64,000 nucleotides of DNA from Iamia sp038233075 (lineage in GTDB: Bacteria; Actinomycetota; Acidimicrobiia; Acidimicrobiales; Iamiaceae). The position numbers were made by a program, and so were the translations under genes. The notes beneath the pieces are model-generated. The model was not told where the DNA came from. It searched no databases and was given only the letters and a program-made list of their open reading frames with translations. The stretch is from the NCBI GenBank assembly GCA_038233075.1, contig JBBSMQ010000019.1, positions 7,528 through 71,527 of the forward strand, given 5' to 3'. Positions 42,350 through 51,511 of the stretch are shown in pieces (within the stretch, counting starts at the first letter, position 1; each line of letters begins with the position of its first letter).

Positions 42350-43981
42350 ATGCAGGGCCTGATGCAGGACCACCCTTTGACCCTGGTCCACTTCTTCGAC
42401 CGGGCCGAGCGCCTGTTCGCCGACAAGCAGATCGTGACCGCCACCGCGACCGGCCGCGAGCGGCGCACCTACGGCGAGTGGGCCGATCGGACGCGGCGGC
42501 TGGGTGGTGTGCTCGACACCCTCGGCATCTCCGCCGACGGCCGGGTGGCCACCTTCGGCTGGAACACCGCGAACCACCTGGAGCTCTACTTCGCAGCCCC
42601 GTGCAGCGGCCGGGTGCTCCACACGCTCAACATCCGCCTGTTCCCCGAACAGCTCACCTACATCGCCAACCACGCCGAGGACGAGGTGGTGTTCATCGAC
42701 CGTTCCCTGGCCGGGTCGGTCTGGCCGCTCCTGCCCACCTTCGAGACCGTGCGCCACATCGTGGTCATGGACGACGGCACCGGCGACGTGCCCGACGAGG
42801 TGCCCGAGGGCAAGGAGGTCCACGACTACGAGGAGCTGCAGGCCGCGGCGTCGCCGATCGAGTGGGACGTCACCGACGAGGACCAGGCTGCAAGCATGTG
42901 CTACACGTCGGGCACCACCGGCAACCCCAAGGGTGTGGTCTACAGCCACCGGTCGACCTACCTGCACACCCTGGGCGCCATGGCCGCCGACGCCCTCGGC
43001 GCCTCCGAGACCGACACCATCCTCCCGGTCGTGCCCATGTTCCACGCCAACGCCTGGGGCCTGGCCCACGCCGCCGTGGCCACCGGCGCCAACCTGGTGA
43101 TGCCCGGCCCCAGCATGAACCCGGCCGCGTTGGCCGAGATGATCGAGGAGGAGAAGGTCACGGTCGCCGCGGGCGTGCCCACCATCTGGATGGGCGTGCT
43201 GCCCGAGCTGGAGGGGCGCGACACCTCGGCCCTGCGCTCCATCCCGTGCGGGGGTTCGGCCGTGCCCAAGTCGCTGTCGGAGGCCTACCGGGAGCAGACC
43301 GGGCTGCCCATCTTCCAGGCCTGGGGCATGACCGAGACCAGCCCGGTGGCCTCTGGGGCCCACATCAAGACGACCCTGCGCGACCGCCCCGAGGAGGAGC
43401 TGGCCAACCTGCGGGCCACCATCGGCGTGCCCGTCTGCGGTGTCGACCTTCGCGTCGTCGATCCCGAGAGCCTGGAGCCGGTGGCCGCCGACGGGGCGGC
43501 CCAGGGCGAGATCCAGGCCCGGGGGGCGTGGATCGCCCGGGAGTACTACGACGACGAGCGCTCGCCGGAGTCCTTCACCGAGGACGCCTGGCTGAAGACC
43601 GGCGACGTGGCCACCCTCGACGAGCACGGCTACATGCGCATCGTCGACCGCACCAAGGACGTGGTGAAGTCCGGCGGCGAGTGGATCTCCACCGTCGAGC
43701 TGGAGAACGAGATCATGGGCCACGACAAGGTGTCCGAGGCCGCGGTCATCGGCATCAAGCACCCCAAGTGGGGCGAGCGGCCCCTGGCCTGCGTGGTGGT
43801 CGCCGAGGGCGAGGAGGTCACCGGCGACGAGATCGTCGAGTTCCTCGAGGGCAAGGTGGCCAAGTGGTGGATGCCCGACGACGTCGTCTTCGTCGACGAG
43901 ATCCCCAAGACCTCGGTCGGGAAGTTCTCCAAGAAGGACCTCCGGGGCCAGTTCGAGGACTACGAGCTCCCCACCGCGTGA
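42350..43981 (+). CDS. Fatty-acyl-CoA ligase (AlkK/FadD-like)
   Basis: The 543-residue adenylating enzyme activates a carboxylic acid, most likely a medium- or long-chain fatty acid, to the CoA thioester. Motifs: SMCYTSGTTGNPKGVVYSHRS (P-loop), PMFHANAWGLAH, IFQAWGMTETSPV, DAWLKTGDVATLDEHGY, DRTKDVVKSGGEWIST and PKTSVGKFSKKDLR with the catalytic Lys. The order and spacing match the AlkK-type subgroup. It starts with GGAGG and ATG, and is divergent from the MenE-like gene. Confidence 0.9.
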   Translation: MQGLMQDHPLTLVHFFDRAERLFADKQIVTATATGRERRTYGEWADRTRRLGGVLDTLGISADGRVATFGWNTANHLELYFAAPCSGRVLHTLNIRLFPEQLTYIANHAEDEVVFIDRSLAGSVWPLLPTFETVRHIVVMDDGTGDVPDEVPEGKEVHDYEELQAAASPIEWDVTDEDQAASMCYTSGTTGNPKGVVYSHRSTYLHTLGAMAADALGASETDTILPVVPMFHANAWGLAHAAVATGANLVMPGPSMNPAALAEMIEEEKVTVAAGVPTIWMGVLPELEGRDTSALRSIPCGGSAVPKSLSEAYREQTGLPIFQAWGMTETSPVASGAHIKTTLRDRPEEELANLRATIGVPVCGVDLRVVDPESLEPVAADGAAQGEIQARGAWIAREYYDDERSPESFTEDAWLKTGDVATLDEHGYMRIVDRTKDVVKSGGEWISTVELENEIMGHDKVSEAAVIGIKHPKWGERPLACVVVAEGEEVTGDEIVEFLEGKVAKWWMPDDVVFVDEIPKTSVGKFSKKDLRGQFEDYELPTA

Positions 43982-44067
43982 GGGTCCTCCGTCTCGGACT
44001 CAGCCTGCGTTGAGCCCGCGCTCGCTGGTCCGGTGCCTACCATGCGGTCGGTGGGGAGGTCGTGCCT
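43982..44067 (+). promoter_or_regulatory. Promoter and RBS of the Res-like helicase gene
   Basis: TACCAT at 44038-44043 is a likely -10. GGGGAGG at 44053-44059 is eight bases before GTG 44068 and only two before GTG 44062, so 44068 is preferred as start. Confidence 0.45.
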
Positions 44068-47055
44068 GTGAGCGTCAATCGGCGGATCGACAACCCGATC
44101 CTGTGTTCGCCGTTCGCGGAGCCGACGGCGCACTTCGGGTTCGATGACGGGGGGATCACCGACGAGGTGATCCACGGTCGTCGGCGGAGCGTGTACCTCA
44201 CACCGGTGCCTCCGGCCCGCAAGGGCAAGGGGTCCAGCGCAGTCGAGGTTCAGGGGGAGCTCGTCTACGAGGGTGAGGCAGCCGAGCGGATCGTCGAGAA
44301 CTCCTTCATCAACGAGGTGCGGGAGAAGATCGAGGTGTGGCGGGCCCGCAACTACCCGAACGTCACCGCGACGACCCGGCGGTTGCTGGAGCACTGGACC
44401 GCGGAGGGGCGAGAGAGGCGGTTCTTCTTCTGTCAGGTCGAGGCGTTGGAGACGGCGATCTTCCTGGCCGAGGCCGCGCACAAGGAGACCGGCGGCACCT
44501 ACTTCCAGGAACGGCTGCGGGACTACGCCGATGAGCACAACCCGGGCCTGTACCGCGTGGCCCACAAGATGGCCACGGGGACGGGCAAGACGGTCGTGAT
44601 GGCGATGCTCATCGTCTGGCAGACCCTGAACAAGGCGGCCAACCCGCAGGATGGTCGCTTCACCGACGCCTTCCTGGTCGTCTGCCCGGGCCTGACCATC
44701 CGCGACCGCCTGCGGGTGCTGGAACCGTCGGAGCCCGACAACTACTACGACGAGCGCGATGTCGTGCCCCCGGAGCTCAAGCCCCGGATGGCCCGGGCCA
44801 CGATCGTCATCACCAACTTCCACACCTTCCGGGCCAAGGAGAAGATCAAGGCCGCCAAGACCACCAAGAACCTCCTGACGCGGGGCCGGGCCGACCAGGC
44901 CGGGGTGTTCACCGAGACCCCCGCCCAGGTGGTGCTCCGGGTCTGCCGCGCCTTCCGCTCGAAGCGCAGCGTGCTGGTCATCAACGACGAGGCCCACCAC
45001 TGCTACAAGCCCAAGGCTCCAGTCGCCGATGTCCTGGCCATCGAGACCGACGCCGTCGGGGCCAAGCTCGACGCCCAGGCCAAGGCCGAGGCCAAGGAGC
45101 GCGACGCCGAGGCCCGGGTGTGGGCCGACGGGCTCACCGCAGTCCACGCCAAGCTGGGCGTGAAGACGGTCTATGACCTCTCGGCCACGCCCTTCTTCCT
45201 GTCCGGGTCGGGTCGGCCCGAGGGCAAGCTCTTCCCCTGGGTGGTGTCGGACTTCGGGCTGGTCGATGCCATCGAGTCCGGGCTGGTGAAGATCCCCCGG
45301 GTCCCGGTCTCTGACGACGCCGCGGCCCACAGCACCCACGACGACGCCCCCACCTACCGCAACCTGTGGGTCCGCATCCGCGACGAGCTTCCCAAGCGGC
45401 GTCCGCTCCGGGAGCTGTCCACACCGGTTGAGCCCCAGCCTCCGCCAGAGCTGGAGGGGGCGCTGCGCAGCCTCTACGGCGACTACACGGCGGCCTACGC
45501 CCGGTGGGATCAGGCGGGCACGACGCCCACCCCGCCGGTGTTCATCGTCGTCTGCAACAACACCACGACGTCGAAGATGGTCTTCGACTGGATCGCCGGC
45601 TGGGCCAAACCCGTCGCCAGCGACGGCGACGAGGAGGGGGAGGTGGTGCCCCAGCCGGGCCAGCTCGAGCTGTTCTCGAACGTCGAGGCCGACCGGTTCC
45701 TGGCCCGGCCCCGCACGATCCTGGTCGACTCCCACGAGCTCGACCGTGGCGAGGGCCTCTCGGCTGAGTTCAAGGCCGCCGCCGCCACCGAGATCGCCGA
45801 GCTCAAGGCAGATGTGGCCCACCGGTCCGGGGAGGCTGCGGCGGAGGAGCTCTCCGACGAGGAGATCCTCCGCGAGGTGATGAACACCGTCGGCAAGCCC
45901 GGCCGCCTGGGGGAGGGGGTGCGCTGTGTGGTGTCGGTGTCGATGCTGACCGAGGGCTGGGACGCCAACACCGTCACCCACATCCTCGGCGTCCGGGCCT
46001 TCGGTACCCAGCTGCTGGCCGAGCAGGTCGTGGGCCGCGGTCTGCGGCGCCGCTCCTACGCGGTGGTCGACACCGACGAGGGCGAGCGCTTCGCCCCCGA
46101 GTACGCCGAGATCTACGGCATCCCATTCTCCTTCATCCCCGCCGGCGGGGTCGGGGCTGAGCCGGCCGAGGCCAAGGCCGTCACCCGGGTCTGGGCCCCG
46201 CCTGCCCGGGCCGACCTGGCCATCCGGTTCCCGCACGTCGTTGGCTACCGCCGCGAGCTCGACGTCGAGGATCGGCTGGCCGCCGACTTCGACGAGACCT
46301 CGCGGCTCAAGCTCTCCTCTGCGGATGTGCCGACCGAGACCGAGGTCGAGGGCATCGTGGGCGAACGCCGCATCCACGCCCTGGATGAGCTCCAGACGGT
46401 GCGGCCTCAGGAGGTCGCGTTCCACATCGCCCACCGTCTCCTCGACACCCACCTCGACGGCGGTGTCGGCACGCAGGCGCGCCCCTGGCTGTTCCCCTGC
46501 CTCGTGTCCCTCGTGAGGCAGTGGATGGACAGCCCCGACGGCCTCCAGCTCAACGACAACGCCTTCGTCGGCCTGCTGGTGCTGGCCCAGCGCCAGGCCC
46601 AGGTCGTCGACAAGGTGTGGGCCGGCATCAACCGCCACGAAGACCACACCCATCGCCTCCGGATCGTTCTCCGCGACGAGGAGCCCTGGGGCAGCACCGA
46701 TGCCGTCGACTTCGAGACCACCAAGCCCTGCTTCACCACCAACGAGCACCTGAGCCCGGTCACCCACGTGGTCGAGGACTCCGGCTGGGAGGGCGACGTG
46801 GCCCGGCGCATCGAGGAGATGGAGGAGGTCGTCCGCTACGCCAAGAACGACCGGCTCGGGCTCACCGTCCCCTACCGCACCGGCGGCCGCAGCCGTACCT
46901 ACACCCCGGATCTCGTCGTCTGGGTCGACGCCGACGCCTGGGCCAGCCTCTACTCCACGACCAGTCGCCCGTTCCCCGTCCCGTCGACCGGCAAGATCGC
47001 CGTCAAGGTCATCAACCACTACGGCGATGAGGTCCTCCAGGTCTACGACGTCTGA
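44068..47055 (+). CDS. Type III-like restriction subunit (BPTD_3080 family), C-terminus replaced
   Basis: The 995 residues carry an SF2 helicase core: MATGTGKTVVMAM (Walker A, near residue 170), VLVINDEAHHC (near 308), YDLSATPFF (near 372), SMLTEGWDANTVTHILGVRAFG and QVVGRGLRRRSY (near 656). In the family a PD-(D/E)xK nuclease closes the protein (TPDFxVR then ExK). Here YTPDLVVWVD is followed directly by ADAWASLYSTTSRPF and GKIAVKVINHYGDEVLQVYDV, which resembles the tail of the partner DNA methyltransferase (from memory). The ExK residues are missing and no methyltransferase gene is nearby. It is probably not an active restriction enzyme. Confidence 0.85.
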   Translation: MSVNRRIDNPILCSPFAEPTAHFGFDDGGITDEVIHGRRRSVYLTPVPPARKGKGSSAVEVQGELVYEGEAAERIVENSFINEVREKIEVWRARNYPNVTATTRRLLEHWTAEGRERRFFFCQVEALETAIFLAEAAHKETGGTYFQERLRDYADEHNPGLYRVAHKMATGTGKTVVMAMLIVWQTLNKAANPQDGRFTDAFLVVCPGLTIRDRLRVLEPSEPDNYYDERDVVPPELKPRMARATIVITNFHTFRAKEKIKAAKTTKNLLTRGRADQAGVFTETPAQVVLRVCRAFRSKRSVLVINDEAHHCYKPKAPVADVLAIETDAVGAKLDAQAKAEAKERDAEARVWADGLTAVHAKLGVKTVYDLSATPFFLSGSGRPEGKLFPWVVSDFGLVDAIESGLVKIPRVPVSDDAAAHSTHDDAPTYRNLWVRIRDELPKRRPLRELSTPVEPQPPPELEGALRSLYGDYTAAYARWDQAGTTPTPPVFIVVCNNTTTSKMVFDWIAGWAKPVASDGDEEGEVVPQPGQLELFSNVEADRFLARPRTILVDSHELDRGEGLSAEFKAAAATEIAELKADVAHRSGEAAAEELSDEEILREVMNTVGKPGRLGEGVRCVVSVSMLTEGWDANTVTHILGVRAFGTQLLAEQVVGRGLRRRSYAVVDTDEGERFAPEYAEIYGIPFSFIPAGGVGAEPAEAKAVTRVWAPPARADLAIRFPHVVGYRRELDVEDRLAADFDETSRLKLSSADVPTETEVEGIVGERRIHALDELQTVRPQEVAFHIAHRLLDTHLDGGVGTQARPWLFPCLVSLVRQWMDSPDGLQLNDNAFVGLLVLAQRQAQVVDKVWAGINRHEDHTHRLRIVLRDEEPWGSTDAVDFETTKPCFTTNEHLSPVTHVVEDSGWEGDVARRIEEMEEVVRYAKNDRLGLTVPYRTGGRSRTYTPDLVVWVDADAWASLYSTTSRPFPVPSTGKIAVKVINHYGDEVLQVYDV

Positions 47056-47238
47056 CCGGGGACCTGTCCGCCGACATGTGGCCGATGTCGCACGACGGCT
47101 GTTGCGTTGGCGCGTCGTGGCGAACTAGTGTTCGTGGTGCTTCCCCTTCGAGGATCGGGGTGTTCGGTCCTCCGCTCCCAGTTTTCGTCTGCCCTCGCCC
47201 GTGTCGGCGGTGGCCTGTCTGGTGTTGGAGGTGGAGCC
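47056..47238 (+). promoter_or_regulatory. Promoter region of the DUF222/HNH gene
   Basis: TTGCGT (47101-47106) and TAGTGT (47125-47130) form a -35/-10 pair with an 18-base spacer. GGAGGTGGAG at 47227-47236 is the SD for ATG 47239. The leader is about 100 bases. No gene was seen in it. Confidence 0.5.
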
Positions 47239-48777
47239 ATGTCGACCGCGACCGATCCCCTTGCGGGTGCTGTCGACGTGGCCGGGCAGCTGCGTGCGGT
47301 GGAGGCGACGCTGGTGGGTCTGGCTCCGGAGCTGGTGCCCGAGCGGGTCGCCAAGCAGGATCTGGCGGGGGTGGTGCGATCCTTGGGGCGGATCGAGCGG
47401 TGCGCGGCGGGGGCGCGGATCGTGTTGACCAAGGCGGCCGCGGATGTCGGGGCGTGGAAGGGGCAGGGGTTCCGGTCCGCGGCTGAGCATGCGGCGCGGG
47501 CCAACGGGACCACCGTGGGACAGGCGCGGGCGGATCTGGAGGCGTCAGGGCAGCTGGCAGATCTGCCCGCGACCCGCGATGCGGTGGGCTCGGGTGAGCT
47601 CTCCGCCGATGCGGCCCGGGCGGTGGCGGCGGGGGCCAGTGCGGACCGGTCGATGGAGCAGGGCCTGTTGGCCAAGGGGAGGGCGGGGGACCTGACCGGG
47701 GCGCGAGGCGATGCCCGTCGGGCCCGACAGGCGGCTGATGAGCGGGACGGGAAGGCGGCGGAGCGGATGCACCGGCGCCGGCAGCTGCGAACCTGGGTCG
47801 AGGTCGACGGCGAGGGCCGGGGTCAGTGGAATGTGCCGCCGGCCTACCAGGCCACGGTCCTCGCTGCCTTGGAGCCCTACCGTCAAGAGGCGTTTCGCCA
47901 GGCCCGCGCTGCGGGCCAGAGCGCCAGTCCGGAGGCGCTCATGGCCGACGCCCTCCAGCTGCTCTGCCTCGACGTTCTGGCCGACCTCGACCTCCCCGTC
48001 CCCGACACCGCCACCCACCCGGCCGGCAGCGATGGCGGCACCGACGACGCCGCCACGGGCCCTGCGACCTCCTCGCCCCACCCCACCGGGTGCGGGCCCC
48101 ACCAGCGCCCGACCGCGCCGGGGGCGGCCACCGATCCGAACCTGTTCGACGCCACCCCGGAGACGCCCCCGGCCCCCGGTACCACCCGCCGGTCCTCGGA
48201 CCCGCCGACATCGGACCCCCCGGCATCGAACCGAGCAACACCGGATCGCCCGGCATCGGAGTCCACCGGCGCGACGGGTGCGACGGCGGCATCGGAGTCG
48301 AGGAGCCGGCCCAGGAAGGCGCCCCGGTACCGGCGGCGGGCGCCAGCGCAGATCCACTTCCACATCGACGTGGCGGCCTGGCTCCGCGGTCGCATCGAGG
48401 GCGAGGAGATCTGCGAGGTCGCCGGCCTCGGTCCCGTCCCCGTCTCCTTGGCCCGGGCCTTGGCCAACGACGCCACCCTCAAGCTGATCGTCCGCCACGG
48501 CGACGACATCACCACAGTCACCAGCCACCGTCGGCACATCCCCGCGGCACTGCGCACCGCCCTCGAAGCTCGCGACCGCGAGTGCGTCGTCCCCGGCTGC
48601 CACGTCGCCCGGGGCCTCCAGGTCGACCACATCCACGACTTCGCCAAGGGCGGGCCCACCGAGGCCGCCAACAACGCCCTCATCTGCGTCTTCCACCACT
48701 ACCTCAAGACCCACTGCGGGTGGGTCCTTCGCGGACCGCCCGGCCGATGGACCTTCACACCGCCCGACACCGGATGA
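47239..48777 (+). CDS. DUF222/HNH endonuclease (13E12 type)
   Basis: This actinobacterial family protein has 512 residues. The N-terminal DUF222 helical domain (residues about 10-260) includes VLTKAAADVGAWKGQGFRSAAEHAA and TVGQARADLEASGQLADLP. A variable Pro/Thr/Ser-rich linker covers about 265-370. The HNH nuclease closes the protein: ALEARDRECVVPGCHVARGLQVDHIHDFAKGGPTEAANNALICVFHHYLKTH, with both Cys, the His and Asn/His ligands intact. The frame is uninterrupted, unlike the copy at 22356-24193. Its role is unknown. ATG 47239 follows a strong SD; earlier in-frame starts lack one. Confidence 0.9.
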   Translation: MSTATDPLAGAVDVAGQLRAVEATLVGLAPELVPERVAKQDLAGVVRSLGRIERCAAGARIVLTKAAADVGAWKGQGFRSAAEHAARANGTTVGQARADLEASGQLADLPATRDAVGSGELSADAARAVAAGASADRSMEQGLLAKGRAGDLTGARGDARRARQAADERDGKAAERMHRRRQLRTWVEVDGEGRGQWNVPPAYQATVLAALEPYRQEAFRQARAAGQSASPEALMADALQLLCLDVLADLDLPVPDTATHPAGSDGGTDDAATGPATSSPHPTGCGPHQRPTAPGAATDPNLFDATPETPPAPGTTRRSSDPPTSDPPASNRATPDRPASESTGATGATAASESRSRPRKAPRYRRRAPAQIHFHIDVAAWLRGRIEGEEICEVAGLGPVPVSLARALANDATLKLIVRHGDDITTVTSHRRHIPAALRTALEARDRECVVPGCHVARGLQVDHIHDFAKGGPTEAANNALICVFHHYLKTHCGWVLRGPPGRWTFTPPDTG

Positions 48778-48938
48778 CCGAGGCTCCCGCGAAGTGGTCG
48801 GAGTCCACCGTCGATGCCGCGTCGATGCGCTCGGCGGCGGCCCGACTGGGCGCGATCCACATCCTGCCTCGCTCCGGCTGCGATGCTTGGTGATCGCGCT
48901 GCGATCCCCCGGTCAGCCCTGCTCCACCCCCTGCACCC

Positions 48939-50552
48939 ATGACCCGCACCCTCGTCCCCCCCCACCCACGTCGCGGCCTCCTCGTCCTGGTCGTCGGCAT
49001 GGCCTGGGTCCTGGTGCTGGGCTCCTGCACCGGCGACGACGGCACCGCCCTCGACGACAGCACGCAGGAGCTGGCGCCCTCGGACCCCGAGACCACCGTC
49101 GCCGGCCCCCGCCCGCCGGGCGAGGTGGTCGGTCCCCTCGGCCGCCTGCTCGTGACCCGTGAGGGCGGGCGGCCGGCGATCGTCGACGAGCAGGACCGCG
49201 AGGTGCTGCTCCGAGGGGCCAACCTGAACAGCCTGGGTGACTACCCGCAGGTGAACCTCTTCTTGCCGCCGACGAAGCCCCCGACCGAGGAGGACTGGGA
49301 CCAGATGGCCGCCCACGGCTTCTCCGTGGTCCGCCTGGTGCTGTCGTGGTCGGCCCTCGAGCCCGTCCGGGGTCAGCTCGACCTGGGCTACATCGAGCGC
49401 ATCCAAGCGGCCGTGGCCGCGGCGGCCGACCGCGGCATGTACACCGTCCTCGACATGCACCAGGACGCCTGGAGCAGGTTCGTCGCCTCCCCTCCGGATG
49501 TCGGCTGCCCGCCGGGGACCGAGCCCGCCATCGGGGGTGACGGAGCGCCGCTGTGGGCGACGCTCACCGACGGTGCCGACACCTGCCATCCGCCCGGCAA
49601 CCCCGACGGCGCCCCCGCGGTGAGAGCCGCCTTCACCGCCTTCTACGAGAACCGGGAGGGCATCCGCGACGCCTTCGCCACCACGTGGAAGGCGCTGGTG
49701 GCGGTCTTCGCCACCGAGCCCGCCGTCGTCGGCTACGACCTGCTCAACGAGCCCACCACCGTCGCTGATCCCCTCATCTCGGCCCGCCAGTACACCGACC
49801 TGGTGGTCTCGGTCCTGGGCCAGATCCGCGCCGGTGAGGCCGAGGCCGGCGGCTTCGCGCACATCGTCTTCCTCGAGCCCATGGTCCCCTTCCCCTTGCC
49901 CGGCACCCTGCCCGTCGAGGGCGAGGTGGTCGACGACCAGATCGTGTTCGCTCCCCACGACGAGGTCGAGGCCGGCAGCGGGGGGCTGCCCGTCGAGCAG
50001 ATCCTCGACATCGCCTCCGACATCGCGCAGGCCCGAGGCTGGCCCCTGTGGATCGGGGAGCACGGCGTCCACGCCACCGACGAGGCCGCCCTCGACGTGG
50101 CGCGCCGCTTCGCCACGGCCCAGGACGCCCACCGGGCCGGCGGCGCCTGGTGGCAGTGGCGCCAGTGGTGCGGCGACCCCCAGAGCATCGGGGTACCGGG
50201 CCGGACCCCCACTGAGGCACGGGTCCAGCTCAACACCGTGACCTGCCCCGACGACGTCGACGCCGGGCCCACCACCGAGCTCCTCGCGACGGCGGGCCGG
50301 GCCTACCCCCGGGCGGCACCGGGCCGGATCATCGACCTCACCTCCGACCCCGACGCCCGCACCCTGTCGCTCGAGGGTCGTGTGGTCGACGATCTGGCCA
50401 CCGGCAGGGACCTCGTGCTGTGGGTCCCCGGCGACGCTCCGCCCGAGGTGTCCGGCGACGGAGTGTCGGAGCCGACCCTGACCCCGGTGCCCGGTGGCTG
50501 GTACGCGTCACTGGCCGTCGACGACTCCCCCTACCGGGTGGAGGTCGAGTGA
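48939..50552 (+). CDS. GH5-like glycoside hydrolase lipoprotein
   Basis: The 537 residues begin with an Arg-rich N-terminus, a hydrophobic segment and the lipobox LVLGSC (Cys near 30), so the protein is probably anchored outside the membrane. The catalytic domain is GH5 type (cellulase or endoglycoceramidase group): RGANLNSLGDYPQ, YTVLDMHQDAWSRF, GYDLLNEPTTVADP with the acid/base Glu near 270, and LWIGEHGVHATD with the nucleophile Glu near 374. A C-terminal beta domain starts at about 445. The HQDAWSRF stretch resembles endoglycoceramidase-like enzymes. The substrate cannot be stated. Upstream 48778-48938 shows no clear promoter. Confidence 0.87.
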   Translation: MTRTLVPPHPRRGLLVLVVGMAWVLVLGSCTGDDGTALDDSTQELAPSDPETTVAGPRPPGEVVGPLGRLLVTREGGRPAIVDEQDREVLLRGANLNSLGDYPQVNLFLPPTKPPTEEDWDQMAAHGFSVVRLVLSWSALEPVRGQLDLGYIERIQAAVAAAADRGMYTVLDMHQDAWSRFVASPPDVGCPPGTEPAIGGDGAPLWATLTDGADTCHPPGNPDGAPAVRAAFTAFYENREGIRDAFATTWKALVAVFATEPAVVGYDLLNEPTTVADPLISARQYTDLVVSVLGQIRAGEAEAGGFAHIVFLEPMVPFPLPGTLPVEGEVVDDQIVFAPHDEVEAGSGGLPVEQILDIASDIAQARGWPLWIGEHGVHATDEAALDVARRFATAQDAHRAGGAWWQWRQWCGDPQSIGVPGRTPTEARVQLNTVTCPDDVDAGPTTELLATAGRAYPRAAPGRIIDLTSDPDARTLSLEGRVVDDLATGRDLVLWVPGDAPPEVSGDGVSEPTLTPVPGGWYASLAVDDSPYRVEVE

Positions 50553-50615
50553 CCAGCTCCCGAGCCAACGGATGACCACGCAACCCGGGTCACCGGGCTC
50601 CCCGGCGGGCGCCGT

Positions 50616-50629
50616 TAGGGTCCGCACCC
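50616..50629 (+). promoter_or_regulatory. Leaderless -10 element of the prepilin peptidase gene
   Basis: TAGGGT at 50616-50621 ends eight bases before GTG 50630, and there is no SD. It resembles the other leaderless starts in the window. Confidence 0.45.
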
Positions 50630-51442
50630 GTGGCCGACACGTCCGCGTTGCTCCTGGTGGCCCTGGGCCTGACCGGCCTCGCGGTGGGATCGTTCCTGAA
50701 CCTGGTCATCGTGCGGCTGCCCGACGGCGGCTCGCTGCTGACGCCGTCGTCGCGCTGCCCGCAGTGCGAGGGCCCGATCCGCCCCGTCGACACCATCCCG
50801 ATCCTGTCCTACGTCTGGCTCCGGGGCCGGTGCCGCTCCTGTCGTGAACCGATCCCCCTCGGCTACCCGCTGGTCGAGGCGGCCAACGCCGCGCTGTGGG
50901 TGGCGGCCGGGCTCCGGTTCGGTCTCAGCTGGGCACTGGTGCCCTTCCTGGTGCTGTTCTCGGCCCTGCTGGCCCAGTCGGTCATCGACCTCGAGCTCTA
51001 CCGCCTGCTCGACAAGATCACCTTCCCCGTGCTCGGCGTCTCGACCGTGGCCGTCGTCGGGGTCTCGCTCATCGAGGGGGAGCCGAGCCGCATCCCCTAC
51101 GCCCTGGGCGGCGCCCTCGGCTACTTCGCCTTCCTCTTCCTCCCCGCGCTCGTCTACCCCCGGGGCATGGGTCTGGGCGATGTGAAGCTGGCCCTGCTCA
51201 TGGGGCTGTTCCTCGGCTGGATCAACCCGCTGCTGTGCTTCTACGCCCTCATCAGCGCCTGCCTGCTGGGCCTGGTGGTCGGGGTCATCCTCTACCTGGC
51301 CCGAGGCTGCACCAGCGTCGAGTTCCCGTTCGGCCCGTGGCTGGCCCTCGGCTGCGTCCTGGTCCTGCTCCTCAGTGGCGTCATCCTCGACTCCTACGGC
51401 GCACCCGCCCCCGCCTTCCTCGCCGTGATCTCGTCTCGCTGA
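50630..51442 (+). CDS. Prepilin peptidase (A24 family)
   Basis: This polytopic membrane aspartyl peptidase cuts and N-methylates prepilin-like proteins. The 270 residues have GSFLNLVIVRLP at the start, the zinc-binding double CxxC (CPQCEGPIRP and CRSCREPIPLGYPLVE), then two catalytic Asp motifs: SVIDLELYRL near residue 125 and MGLGDVKLALLMG near residue 183. The methyltransferase part is the N-terminal third, so the protein is the full PilD type rather than the short TadV type. Substrates such as type IV pilins are not in this window. It leads into aroC, a common actinobacterial arrangement. Confidence 0.93.
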   Translation: MADTSALLLVALGLTGLAVGSFLNLVIVRLPDGGSLLTPSSRCPQCEGPIRPVDTIPILSYVWLRGRCRSCREPIPLGYPLVEAANAALWVAAGLRFGLSWALVPFLVLFSALLAQSVIDLELYRLLDKITFPVLGVSTVAVVGVSLIEGEPSRIPYALGGALGYFAFLFLPALVYPRGMGLGDVKLALLMGLFLGWINPLLCFYALISACLLGLVVGVILYLARGCTSVEFPFGPWLALGCVLVLLLSGVILDSYGAPAPAFLAVISSR

Positions 51443-51498
51443 TCGAGGCCGGGACCGACAGGGCGCTCTCTCGATCGGGGCCGGGAGGGGACAGGCTC

Positions 51499-51511
51499 TA
51501 GATTCGCCGGC
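51499..51511 (+). promoter_or_regulatory. Leaderless -10 element of aroC
   Basis: TAGATT at 51499-51504 is followed by seven bases and GTG at 51512. No SD is present. Confidence 0.5.

Noticed and set aside
43960..47019. 1019-codon open frame on the minus strand across the Res-like gene
   Set aside because: It is a shadow of the plus-strand helicase, which carries clear SF2 motifs.
48774..48893. 39-codon ORF after the intact HNH gene (MTEAPAKWSESTV...)
   Set aside because: No SD, no family and only partial codon bias; it overlaps the HNH stop by chance in a TGATGA-type context.
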